Source: Leptospira biflexa (GTDB taxonomy: Bacteria > Spirochaetota > Spirochaetia > Treponematales > Rectinemataceae). Taken from it: a DNA stretch of 64,000 nucleotides. Made by a program: the position numbers and the translations under genes. The DNA lies in assembly GCA_020721875.1 (NCBI GenBank), contig DYLX01000001.1:170766-234765 (forward strand). Reading direction: 5' to 3'. Shown one piece after another: positions 17,320 to 25,396 of the stretch. The notes under the pieces were generated by a model. The model did not search any database. It worked only from the letters and a program-made list of their open reading frames with translations, and was not told where the DNA came from. Position 1 is the stretch's first letter; each line of letters begins with the position of its first letter.

Positions 17320-17586
17320 TTGAGCGCAAGGAATTTATCAGCAGAGAAGCGTCAACGACAGAATGAAAAGCGCAGGCTCGACAACAAAAGCACAAAAAGC
17401 GCGATCAGATCCGCTGCCAAGAAAGTAGTCACTTCATCAGAGAAGAAGGATTTGGCCGCCGCAAAAGAGGCTCTTCTTGAGATGATCAAGCGGATCGATT
17501 CAGCCGCTCGAAAAGGCATCGTGAAGAAGAACAGCGCCGCGCGCAAAAAATCACGCATGCAGAGACTCGTGAATAGACTAGGATAA
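17320..17586 (+). CDS. rpsT: 30S ribosomal protein S20
   Basis: A small basic primary-binding protein of the 30S body, 88 residues, with SAEKRQRQNEKRRLDNKS and the C-terminal NSAARKKSRMQRLVNRL typical of S20. The start codon is TTG, set by CCGGAGG seven bases upstream; a weak start is common for rpsT and is linked to its control in other bacteria. hupB follows 49 bases downstream in the same direction. Confidence 0.95.
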   Translation: MSARNLSAEKRQRQNEKRRLDNKSTKSAIRSAAKKVVTSSEKKDLAAAKEALLEMIKRIDSAARKGIVKKNSAARKKSRMQRLVNRLG

Positions 17587-17635
17587 GAACCGCCGGAATC
17601 ACTGTCCGGCATTGTAGGAAGGAGCAGAGAATAGT

Positions 17636-17980
17636 ATGGCCGAGAAACTTACTAAAGCCGAGCTGATAGATGCGCTGTACGAATCGCTGTCACCGTCGAG
17701 CCGGACAACCCGAAAGGAAATCCATGAGCTTATCGACGGTTTGTTTTCGGAAATCAAGAGCGCAATTCTTGAAGGCAAAATTGTCGAGCTTAGGGGATTT
17801 GGAACCTTTGAAATAAAGCTCCGAAAGGGCAGATCAAAAGCGCGAAACCCCAAAACCGGCGAGATCGTTTCTGTTTCAGACCACGGGGTTGCTACATTCC
17901 GACCAGGACGTGAGCTTAAAAAGGCCGCCTGGGAGATGGATACCACTCGCATCCCGAAGTCTTTTAAAAAACGAAATTAA
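17636..17980 (+). CDS. HU/IHF-family DNA-binding protein
   Basis: Nucleoid protein that bends DNA as a dimer. The 114 residues contain LTKAELIDALYESL at the N-terminus, GFGTFEIKLRKGRSKARNPKTGE with the beta-arm entry, and ATFRPGRELKKAAW. It has about 20 residues more than canonical HU, mainly a basic C-terminal tail ending KSFKKRN. It is cotranscribed with rpsT by position. Confidence 0.92.
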   Translation: MAEKLTKAELIDALYESLSPSSRTTRKEIHELIDGLFSEIKSAILEGKIVELRGFGTFEIKLRKGRSKARNPKTGEIVSVSDHGVATFRPGRELKKAAWEMDTTRIPKSFKKRN

Positions 17981-18000
17981 GTAGAGACTTCACACGTATC

Positions 18001-18026
18001 GAAGGCTGTTCTGGTGAATAGCCTTC
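18001..18026 (+). other. Hairpin just before the bactofilin start
   Basis: GAAGGCT pairs with AGCCTTC around a 12-base loop, ending ten bases before the ATG. No T tract follows and the gene has no evident Shine-Dalgarno, so the hairpin may influence initiation. Confidence 0.35.
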
Positions 18027-18036
18027 TGAGTATACA

Positions 18037-18396
18037 ATGAAACGGTACACCATTGATCCTTCGGAATTGTACGCGACCAACATTGGCCCCTCGGTACAAC
18101 TGAAGGGAACATTACGCTCCACACTCCCGCTTGATATTAGAGGCTCAGTTTCAGGCTCAATAGAAGCCGGTTTTATACGAATCGCTCCCGGTGCCGTCAT
18201 AGCGGCCTCGGAGTGTTCAGTTGAACGCGCGGCGATATTAGGTCGATTCGAAGGTAACCTGAGAGCAACCGAAAGCATCATGGTTCTTCCGAAAGCCAAT
18301 GTCCGCGCACACTTAAAAGCACCGCGAATTGAAATTGTGGAAGGCGCACTCTTTGAAGGCGAAATCGATGTCGATCCCGCGCGGAATGCCCATTGA
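18037..18396 (+). CDS. Bactofilin
   Basis: A polymer-forming cytoskeletal protein, 119 residues, consisting of a right-handed beta-helix made of short hydrophobic repeats: VQLKGTLRSTLPLDIRGSVSG, then IRIAPGAVI and ILGRFEGNLRATESIMVLPKA. Bactofilins in spirochaetes and other bacteria help set cell shape and wall placement. Short tails on both sides of the helix match the family. Confidence 0.87.
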   Translation: MKRYTIDPSELYATNIGPSVQLKGTLRSTLPLDIRGSVSGSIEAGFIRIAPGAVIAASECSVERAAILGRFEGNLRATESIMVLPKANVRAHLKAPRIEIVEGALFEGEIDVDPARNAH

Positions 18397-18421
18397 CATC
18401 GTTACATTGCCCTCATATAGT
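18393..18421 (+). promoter_or_regulatory. Promoter of rho
   Basis: TTGACA (18393-18398, overlapping the bactofilin stop), 17 bases, TATAGT (18416-18421). This leaves a leader of about 150 bases. A hairpin TATGCGGC/GCCGCATA occupies 18441-18463 in that leader. Confidence 0.75.
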
Positions 18422-18578
18422 GGAAGAACAGAACAGTAATTATGCGGCGCATTGTGCCGCATATGGTTAAAAACTACGCACATCGAAACAACGTGTCGCC
18501 TTAAAATCCCAACACCGAATGCTACGAGCCTTGGCATGCATGGCTCGATTCCAGCTGCAAAAATCATGGAGATTTTTA

Positions 18579-20342
18579 ATGGCTGTTTACAGACGAAAAA
18601 AAGATAATCCACCCCAAACTGAAACCTTCGAGGCTATCCATCAGGATGAATCGATACCAAAACAAGAGGAACAAAAGATGTCTCAGAGTCAAGAAGATAC
18701 TCTGACGAGCGCTCAGAACGGCACGCTCTTTGATGCGCACGGCGAGGATGAATCGAGCGTTGTCCAAGACATGAATTCCACTAACAACACACCGCACAAT
18801 CATCAGGGCAAACAACAGCAGAGAAACCGACGCCCAGTCGCGAAAATTCGACTGAAAAAGAAACCATCTCAGAGCATGCCTTCCAATGAAGAGCCCCTGC
18901 CCCAGGTTGTCGCAGAGCCGGAGACAAATGCTGAACCAGAAACGCAAAACTCGAATGGATTGGTCGTCGCGTTGCTCTCAACCGACGATCGGCAACATCA
19001 GAAATTTGCGGAGGCTTCGCGCCTTGAGCTCGAGAGCCGCGCCGACCAGCGCAATGAAACAAGAGCACGACTCTCAATCAATGATCTTTCGAAGATGGGC
19101 ATCGTCGAGTTGAGAGAGCTCGGGGCCAAATACGGTATCAATCACGATCTGCTCATCACCCTCAAGAAGCAAGAGCTGATTTTCAACACGCTCAAAGCGC
19201 ACACCGAACACGGTGGTATTATCTACGCCTACGGGTCGCTCGAGATACTGCCCGACGGCTACGGATTTCTGCGCTCACCGCAGAACTCTTACCTCCCCGG
19301 CACCGACGATATCTACATCTCGCCGTCGCAGATACGCCTCTTCAACCTAAAAACCGGCGACACGGTGTACGGGCAAATACGCAGCCCGAAAGAGGGAGAG
19401 CGATTCTTCGCCATGCTACGTATCGAGCAGATAAACTTCGATGAGCCTTCGGTGGCTCAAAACCGCATTCCCTTCGAAAACCTCACGCCGCTCTATCCTA
19501 CCCAGAAGCTCAACCTCGAAACCACCACTGAAGAAATATCGACGCGAATCATCAATCTCTTCTCTCCGATCGGCAAAGGCCAGCGTTCGCTCATTGTGTC
19601 GCCGCCTCGCACGGGCAAGACAATCCTCCTTCAGAAGATCGCCAACGCAATCACCACCAACCACCCCGAGGTGTACCTCATTGTGCTCCTTATCGACGAG
19701 CGCCCCGAGGAAGTCACCGACATGGAGCGTACGGTGCAGGCAGAAGTAATCTCTTCAACCTTCGACGAGCAAGCGACGCGGCATGTGCAAGTCGCAGAGA
19801 TGGTACTCGAAAAGGCAAAGCGACTCGTGGAGCACAAGCGCGATGTCGTTATCCTGCTCGATTCGATCACAAGACTCGCGCGCGCTTACAATCAGACCGT
19901 GCCAACCTCCGGCAAGATTCTTTCTGGCGGTGTCGACTCCAACGCACTCCATAAGCCTAAACGATTCTTCGGCGCAGCGCGCAATATCGAGCAGGGAGGT
20001 TCGCTCACGATCATCGCCACGGCGCTCATCGACACAGGATCGCGCATGGATGAAGTCATTTTCGAAGAGTTCAAGGGTACCGGCAACATGGAGATCAATC
20101 TCGACAGACGGCTCTCCGACCGCAGGCTCTTTCCCGCAATCAACATTAAGAAATCGGGCACGCGCAAGGAAGAACTTCTCCTCACCGAAGAGGAGCTCCA
20201 GAAGATTTGGGTGCTGCGCAAAGTTATCAACCCGATGGACGATATTGAGATTATCGAGCTGCTTATCGACCGTATGATGAAGACCAAGACGAACGACGCA
20301 TTTCTGAGGTCGATGAACACCCCCTACCAGAGTATGGAATAA
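18579..20342 (+). CDS. rho: Transcription termination factor Rho
   Basis: Hexameric RNA helicase that ends transcription. The core is complete: RNA-binding fold with [18 protein letters not shown], Walker A PPRTGKT, Walker [16 protein letters not shown], and the Q/R-loop region [20 protein letters not shown]. From the ATG at 18579 it has 587 residues, over 150 more than E. coli Rho, owing to a Gln/Asn/Glu-rich N-terminal extension. A second start at 18678 also has a fair ribosome site (AGAGGAACAAAAG). The long leader and hairpin are consistent with autoregulation. Confidence 0.95.
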   Translation: MAVYRRKKDNPPQTETFEAIHQDESIPKQEEQKMSQSQEDTLTSAQNGTLFDAHGEDESSVVQDMNSTNNTPHNHQGKQQQRNRRPVAKIRLKKKPSQSMPSNEEPLPQVVAEPETNAEPETQNSNGLVVALLSTDDRQHQKFAEASRLELESRADQRNETRARLSINDLSKMGIVELRELGAKYGINHDLLITLKKQELIFNTLKAHTEHGGIIYAYGSLEILPDGYGFLRSPQNSYLPGTDDIYISPSQIRLFNLKTGDTVYGQIRSPKEGERFFAMLRIEQINFDEPSVAQNRIPFENLTPLYPTQKLNLETTTEEISTRIINLFSPIGKGQRSLIVSPPRTGKTILLQKIANAITTNHPEVYLIVLLIDERPEEVTDMERTVQAEVISSTFDEQATRHVQVAEMVLEKAKRLVEHKRDVVILLDSITRLARAYNQTVPTSGKILSGGVDSNALHKPKRFFGAARNIEQGGSLTIIATALIDTGSRMDEVIFEEFKGTGNMEINLDRRLSDRRLFPAINIKKSGTRKEELLLTEEELQKIWVLRKVINPMDDIEIIELLIDRMMKTKTNDAFLRSMNTPYQSME

Positions 20343-20351
20343 CGTGGGTTA

Positions 20352-20381
20352 TTGACTCTTCGAGTATAAAATATATATAGT
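20352..20381 (+). promoter_or_regulatory. Promoter of rpmE
   Basis: TTGACT (20352-20357), 18 bases, TATAGT (20376-20381). About 60 bases of leader follow, then CGGAGGA before the ATG. Confidence 0.6.
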
Positions 20382-20445
20382 GATACGCCGTCAATTTGGC
20401 CGGTTTTCAGACATGAGGTCCACCTGACGCACACGGAGGAAGAAT

Positions 20446-20661
20446 ATGAAAAAGGGAATCCACCCGAAGTACGAACTCACTACGATTACCTGTGCTTGTG
20501 GCAATGTCATCGAGACCCGTTCGACGGTAAAGAATATTCAGGTTGAAATTTGTTCCGCCTGCCACCCGTTCTTTACCGGCAAACAGAAACTCGTCGACAC
20601 TGCGGGACGCATCGAGCGCTTCAACAAGAAGTACGGTATCAAATCGGCAGAGGAAAAGTAA
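20446..20661 (+). CDS. rpmE: 50S ribosomal protein L31, zinc-binding type
   Basis: A 71-residue ribosomal protein. It keeps the zinc ligands TCACGN and [16 protein letters not shown], so it is the C+ form that can store zinc. It lies between rho and the terminator, with its own promoter. Confidence 0.95.
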   Translation: MKKGIHPKYELTTITCACGNVIETRSTVKNIQVEICSACHPFFTGKQKLVDTAGRIERFNKKYGIKSAEEK

Positions 20662-20684
20662 GCGCGAAACGCGCTGTCAAAGAG

Positions 20685-20716
20685 CCGCCCCCGGTATGAG
20701 GGGCGGTTTTTTTTTT
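20685..20716. terminator. Terminator between rpmE and rdgB
   Basis: CCGCCCC and GGGGCGG around CGGTATGA, with ten T on the plus strand. It lies against the stop of the convergent rdgB gene. Confidence 0.9.
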
Positions 20717-21320
20717 ATACATCGAACTTCAGCGCGCCGATGATGGCAGTCATCTTCTTGGCCGCCTTTCCCCGGTGTGAGATGAGATTTTTCTCTTCCT
20801 GCGTGAGTTCGGCGACTGTTTTTTCGAGCGTGGGAAGATACACGATCGGGTCGTAGCCGAAACCGCCTTGGCCCCTGGGCGCCAAGGCGATCTCTCCCTC
20901 CAATGTTTCCTGTACGCAGAGAAATTTCCGCGGCCCATAGTGCAGCACGAGACAGCACACAAAGGCGCAGCTCCGGGCAGTGATACCCTCGAGCTCTGAG
21001 AGCAGCAGTGTGTTCTTCTGCTCCGCGGAGAGGAGTCCTTCTCCGTTTGAGCCATAGCGCGCCGAGCCGATACCAGGACGGCCGTCGAGTGCGTCGACAC
21101 AAAGCCCTGAATCATCCGCGAGTGTGGGCTTATTGGTGAGATGAAAGAGAGTCTCTGCCTTGATGTGCGCGTTTTCAAAGAAGCTCTCACCTGTCTCTTC
21201 GGGGTCAAACACGGTAATTCCGACATCTTGAGGCATGAGAAGCTCGTGACCCACAAAAAGCGGCCTCAATTCCTCAATTTTATGCGCATTGTTTGTCGCG
21301 ACGATCAATTGCATAGCCAT
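20715..21320 (-). CDS. rdgB: XTP/dITP pyrophosphatase (RdgB/HAM1)
   Basis: House-cleaning enzyme that removes ITP, dITP and XTP from the nucleotide pool. In its 201 residues TNNAHKIEELRPL opens the fold, ADDSGLCVDALDGRPGIGSARYG carries metal and base contacts, and GGFGYDPIVY and SHRGKA complete the active site. It follows the 21325-22167 gene by four bases, so the two are probably cotranscribed. Confidence 0.94.
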   Translation of the reverse strand: MAMQLIVATNNAHKIEELRPLFVGHELLMPQDVGITVFDPEETGESFFENAHIKAETLFHLTNKPTLADDSGLCVDALDGRPGIGSARYGSNGEGLLSAEQKNTLLLSELEGITARSCAFVCCLVLHYGPRKFLCVQETLEGEIALAPRGQGGFGYDPIVYLPTLEKTVAELTQEEKNLISHRGKAAKKMTAIIGALKFDV

Positions 21321-21324
21321 CTGT

Positions 21325-22167
21325 CTAGCCTAATTTTCGATACTCCGCAAGAGTCCGCGCCGCTTCGATATTCTTCTTGAGGTAATAGAGACCGGAGTCG
21401 ACGCTTCCTTTCGGTATCTCAAGGATCTGTGAGACACACTCGTTCGAAATGATCGATTTTCGGTGTTTCCGCCGCTCGAGAAGTCGAAAATACCGCTGGC
21501 GGCATCGCTTTATCGACGAAAGAATCACGTCTCTCTCGCTCTCGAGGAGCGAAGACTCCAGTCGAAGTTCAAGCACCCTCAGGCGAATCCATAGCTCGTG
21601 CAGCCTGGTGTTCAGTTCGGTAATCTGCGCCATGCTGGACTCGCTTCTGCGTTTTGCGCGCTCGATGAGCCAGAAAAGGTACTGCTCCTGCAGACCAAGC
21701 GCGCCGCAGCACTTTTTCAGAAGCTCTTCGTCCACTTCCCAGGCGCACTTTATGATGAGAAAGAGTAACCGCTTTCGCTCTGGAGAGAGCCGGCTGACTA
21801 TGGTTCGAGGAGAGAGACTCATCGGTAACGGCGCAACTGCATCGCCTCGATCTATCTGCTCTTCCAGGCTGAGTTCTGCCGGTGCTTCCATTGCAAATTC
21901 CTCGGAAAATTGAGAATACATGTAGGCGTTCTCGCTTAAGATAAATGAAAAATTCTGACGGTGCACGCTCTTTGCGACAAACCTCATGCTGCTGAGAAGG
22001 TAAGCGTCGCGCGTCCGGCTCTCCTTCTCAGCGCGCTCTAAAATCGAATGAATTCGTGCTCGAAATTGACTCAAAGCCTCTGAAATTTCGTCACGGTCGA
22101 AAAAGCCATAGAGACGTGGATGTGCATACATGTGGCGAACTAATTCAATATACGCGTTTGACTCCAT
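21325..22167 (-). CDS. Unknown helical protein with sigma-region-4-like C-terminus
   Basis: A 280-residue protein I do not recognise as a named family. Most of it is helical, with a long coiled stretch around residues 175-235 (LNTRLHELWIRLRVLELRLE). The final 40 residues, CVSQILEIPKGSVDSGLYYLKKNIE, closely resemble the helix-turn-helix of sigma-70 region 4. No region 2 is visible, so it is not a complete sigma factor. The start at 22167 is set by GGAGG six bases upstream. It precedes rdgB directly. Confidence 0.7.
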   Translation of the reverse strand: MESNAYIELVRHMYAHPRLYGFFDRDEISEALSQFRARIHSILERAEKESRTRDAYLLSSMRFVAKSVHRQNFSFILSENAYMYSQFSEEFAMEAPAELSLEEQIDRGDAVAPLPMSLSPRTIVSRLSPERKRLLFLIIKCAWEVDEELLKKCCGALGLQEQYLFWLIERAKRRSESSMAQITELNTRLHELWIRLRVLELRLESSLLESERDVILSSIKRCRQRYFRLLERRKHRKSIISNECVSQILEIPKGSVDSGLYYLKKNIEAARTLAEYRKLG

Positions 22168-22560
22168 ATTTTGCCTCCGGGAATTAAAATGCAAAATCTG
22201 TGCCAGGAGAATCCTGACGGAAGTGCCATCGAAGGTGAAGCGCGCGTATGTATTTATAAAATAAGAAAAAGCAAGCGCAGAGTAAGAAAGAAAATTGTAT
22301 AGATTGCGTGCGCTAAAGTGAGTAGTTCAACGCGGCACAGGAGGGAGCGCAGAAAAATTCTCTGCGAGGCCGGGCAAATCCATGGCGAAAGACAGAATTT
22401 TCATGCGGAAAAACCTTGTCTCGTAAAAAGTTCGCCTATTGGAAAGTGAAGCCTCTGCAATAGAAGGTACGCAATTGGACCTAGAAAAAATTTCTTTCTC
22501 TGGGAAGGCGAGAAATACAGCAATAGTGTGTTTTTTAACAGCGCTTAAAAATCCTGCGTG
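22168..22560. other. Intergenic region between nrnA and the unknown gene
   Basis: About 390 bases without a convincing gene. The segment 22195-22330 is A-rich on the plus strand. On the minus strand a 25-codon frame (MKILSFAMDLPGLAENF...) runs through about 22405-22328, with only a weak ribosome site. A short hairpin CGCAGA/TCTGCG is at about 22350. I saw no tRNA, terminator or strong promoter. Confidence 0.4.
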
Positions 22561-23547
22561 TTATTTGCCGTTCTCTTCGTTGTTGAATACCGAGGAAAAG
22601 GCCTCAACGAGGGTATGAACAACACCATCGACCTTGCCGTTCATCGAGAGCCCCGCAGCGAGTCTGTGTCCGCCGCCGCCGAATCTCTCGGCGATCTTTG
22701 CCACATTGATCGAATCGCGGGATCGGAGACCGACAGTGCACATATCGTCTGTTTCCTGCTTAACGACGAAACAGACCTCACAGTCCACAATGCCCATCAT
22801 CAGCTGATAGAGGAGGTCCGAGTCTCTGCTCGACATACCATATTTTTGCTGGTCATCGATAGTAACCCAAGATACAAGAAGCCGACCCTCGTAATAAGGT
22901 TGAATCCTAAGGAGAAGGTCACCGAGCATACGCCGTGAGGCGAGCGTGCGTCCGCCGTTGATCGCCATAAAAATACGTTTCGGGGAAACACCTGCGTCCA
23001 CGAGACGCGCAGCGATTCTGAGCGTTTCACTGCCTCGCTCGTCGAGGTGCCTGAAAAACCCAGTGTCGGTGCTTAAGCCGAAGAAGAGAAGCTCAGCTTC
23101 CTCTTTTGACGGGCTGTGACCCATCGCTTCGAAAAGCAGAAGAATCATCGCTGAAACAGCAAAAGCCGATTCGTCGAGCCAATCGTAGGGACCGGCACCC
23201 GTGGAGGTTGCGTGGTGATCGATGAACGCAGCGGGAATATCGGGCATACGCTCCGCGATGCTGCCGATTCTCGACATAGATGAACAGTCCAACACGAGGG
23301 CTGCCGTGCGCTCAAAATCGCGCTCCGCGGGCACCTCGCTTTTGAAGCGTGACTCGAAGGGAAGGATCTCGATGCGGTTAAAGGGACCCGACGACAGCAC
23401 GTGCACGCGTTTGCCCTCTTTTTGAAGGGCAGACGCGAGCGCAAGCTGCGAGCCAATGCAGTCGCCATCGGGTTCGCGGTGTCCAAGGATGTAGAAGCAG
23501 TCGTGTTGATCAATGAACTCGAGCAGACTTTTAGGTACTGGTTTCAT
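22561..23547 (-). CDS. nrnA: DHH-family phosphoesterase (NrnA-like)
   Basis: Degrades short oligoribonucleotides or dephosphorylates pAp and cyclic-dinucleotide products. The 328 residues contain the DHH motifs in order: LGHREPDGDCIGSQLAL near 21-37, LVLDCSS, and FIDHHATST. The DHHA1 substrate loop GGGGHRLAAG follows near the C-terminus. The length and layout match NrnA rather than the larger RecJ. It follows argF by 17 bases. Confidence 0.88.
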   Translation of the reverse strand: MKPVPKSLLEFIDQHDCFYILGHREPDGDCIGSQLALASALQKEGKRVHVLSSGPFNRIEILPFESRFKSEVPAERDFERTAALVLDCSSMSRIGSIAERMPDIPAAFIDHHATSTGAGPYDWLDESAFAVSAMILLLFEAMGHSPSKEEAELLFFGLSTDTGFFRHLDERGSETLRIAARLVDAGVSPKRIFMAINGGRTLASRRMLGDLLLRIQPYYEGRLLVSWVTIDDQQKYGMSSRDSDLLYQLMMGIVDCEVCFVVKQETDDMCTVGLRSRDSINVAKIAERFGGGGHRLAAGLSMNGKVDGVVHTLVEAFSSVFNNEENGK

Positions 23548-23564
23548 GGCACCCAGAACTCGAT

Positions 23565-24506
23565 TTAGAGAGTGGCAAGCATGATCGCTTTGATCGTGTG
23601 CTTGCGGTTTTCAGCCTGGTCGAAGACCTTGGACTGCTCACCCTCGATGACATCATAGGTGACTTCTTCGCCCTTTACTGCCGGCAGACAGTGGAGGAAG
23701 ATGCACTTCGGATTGCCGGTCTTTGCCATGAGTTCGGCGTTAACCTGGTAGGGGGAAAGCAGCGCAACGCGCTCAGCCTTGAGTGCCTCTTCGCCCATGG
23801 AGACCCACACATCGGTGTAGATCGCATCCGCACCCTTGACGCCTTCGTCCACATTGTCTGTGATCGAAAGAATTGAGCCAGACTCTTTGGCATAGCCGTC
23901 GCACAATTTCTTGAGTTCGTTGTCGGGCCAGAGGGATTTAGGCGAAACGACGGTGAAGTGCATGCCGAGCTTGGCGCTGATGACCATGAGCGAGCGCGCA
24001 ACATTGTTGCGGCCATCGCCTACAAAGCAGAGGCGTTTGCCCTTGCAGTTACCGAAATTCTCTTCCACGGTGAGTACATCGGCAAGTGCCTGAGTTGGGT
24101 GGTATCTATCGGTGAGCCCGTTGTAGACGGGGACGCCTGAGTATTTTGCGAGAATCTCCACATATTCCTGTTTATAGCCGCGGAATTCGATGGCGCTGAA
24201 CATGCGGCCAAGCACACGCGCGGTGTCTTCAATCGACTCTTTCGCACCAAGCTGAATATCCTGATTCGAAAGGAACACAGGATAACCCCCTTCTTCGCCG
24301 AAGGAAGTCTCAAAGGCGCAGCGAGTCCTCGTGGAGCGTTTTTCGAAGAGGAGCGCGAGAGTCTTTCCTCTAAAACGCTGCTTACGGACGCCCTTCTTCG
24401 CCTCTTCCTTGACTTTCTTTGAAAGATCTAAAAAATAGCGAATTTCTTCTGGCGTATAATCGATCCAGGTGAGCAGAGATCTGCCTTTCAGCGCGGACGG
24501 GTTCAT
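23565..24506 (-). CDS. argF: Ornithine carbamoyltransferase
   Basis: Joins carbamoyl phosphate and ornithine to citrulline, or runs in reverse in arginine fermentation. 313 residues from an ATG preceded by GAGGAGG. Carbamoyl-phosphate motif EKRSTRTRCAFE, HPTQALADVLT, and ornithine-binding LHCLPAVKGEEV near the C-terminus. The open frame extends 27 codons upstream, but without a ribosome site. With no arcA, arcC or other arg gene nearby, the direction of the reaction is undecided. Confidence 0.94.
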   Translation of the reverse strand: MNPSALKGRSLLTWIDYTPEEIRYFLDLSKKVKEEAKKGVRKQRFRGKTLALLFEKRSTRTRCAFETSFGEEGGYPVFLSNQDIQLGAKESIEDTARVLGRMFSAIEFRGYKQEYVEILAKYSGVPVYNGLTDRYHPTQALADVLTVEENFGNCKGKRLCFVGDGRNNVARSLMVISAKLGMHFTVVSPKSLWPDNELKKLCDGYAKESGSILSITDNVDEGVKGADAIYTDVWVSMGEEALKAERVALLSPYQVNAELMAKTGNPKCIFLHCLPAVKGEEVTYDVIEGEQSKVFDQAENRKHTIKAIMLATL

Positions 24507-24522
24507 ATATCCTCCTCGAGCC

Positions 24523-24551
24523 ATAGTATAGAGCCCGCGCCTAAAGGTCAA
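24523..24551 (-). promoter_or_regulatory. Promoter of argF
   Basis: On the minus strand TTGACC (24546-24551), 17 bases, TACTAT (24523-24528). A near-identical element GCCATAGTA(TA)GAGC occurs here and again at 24573-24585. Confidence 0.5.
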
Positions 24552-24647
24552 GTTTATAATGCGCTTCCTCTCGCCATAGTAGAGCACATGTGTGTAGGGA
24601 TGTAGAATGTACAGACCAACAGGGCGAAATCGATAAGGAGTTCAGCG

Positions 24648-25358
24648 ATGCTGACAGAGAAATTAGACGCATATCGCGAAGAAACCCGCACACAGAATCT
24701 CTTTGAAACCGTGTATGAGCGACTCGCGCTGCGATGGCCTGATGCCCACACGCTCCTCCATTACCAAAACTGTTACCAACTTCTCATCGCGGTGATCCTC
24801 AGCGCACAAACCACCGACGAACAGGTAAACATGGTGACGAGAACCCTGTTCGAAAAATATCCCGATGCGGCCTCACTGGGAACAGCATCACTTCATGATA
24901 TAGAAAATATCATACATCATGTCGGTTTTTATCATGTAAAAGCGCGGCATATCATCGCAACGGCGAGGATGCTCGCTGAGCACTACGCAGGGACTATTCC
25001 CGCTTCCCTTGAGGCGATGCTTGAACTGCCTGGAGTAGGCAGAAAAACCGCTAATCTTGTCGCCTCCGCCTGCCTCGATGTGCCTGGCATCATTGTGGAT
25101 ACGCATGTTCTGCGTGTGTTGGTGCGCCTCGGCCTGTGCCCAAAACGCGATGCTACTCTTGCCGAGAAAATTGTCCGAGAAGAGCTCAGTGCGGAAAAGC
25201 ACACGCAGTTTTCCTATAGCGTGAACAGGCATGGTAAATTCACCTGCAGAGCGAGAAACCCCGCCTGTACACAAAAGGGTGATTTTTGCCCGCTCGACGA
25301 TATTTGCCCAAAGATCGGGGTAACCCCCCGAGATTCGCGAAAATGCATAAAAAATTAA
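24648..25358 (+). CDS. nth: Endonuclease III (base excision repair)
   Basis: DNA glycosylase/AP lyase for oxidised pyrimidines, 236 residues. The helix-hairpin-helix LPGVGRKTANLV contains the catalytic Lys, and VDTHVLRVLVRLGL the catalytic Asp. Four cysteines at the C-terminus (CRARNPAC, then C and C in FCPLDDIC) should hold a 4Fe-4S cluster. The middle spacing is six residues instead of the usual two. AAGGAG precedes the ATG. A RecQ-like helicase gene follows. Confidence 0.93.
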   Translation: MLTEKLDAYREETRTQNLFETVYERLALRWPDAHTLLHYQNCYQLLIAVILSAQTTDEQVNMVTRTLFEKYPDAASLGTASLHDIENIIHHVGFYHVKARHIIATARMLAEHYAGTIPASLEAMLELPGVGRKTANLVASACLDVPGIIVDTHVLRVLVRLGLCPKRDATLAEKIVREELSAEKHTQFSYSVNRHGKFTCRARNPACTQKGDFCPLDDICPKIGVTPRDSRKCIKN

Positions 25359-25396
25359 AGCGCAGTGCCCCTAATTCTCGTCTTCTTAAATAGAAG

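Noticed and set aside
24520..24585. Repeated CCATAGTA(TA)GAGC as an arginine repressor site at argF
   Set aside because: It does not resemble the ARG-box dyad, one copy overlaps the -10 element, and two copies can arise by chance.
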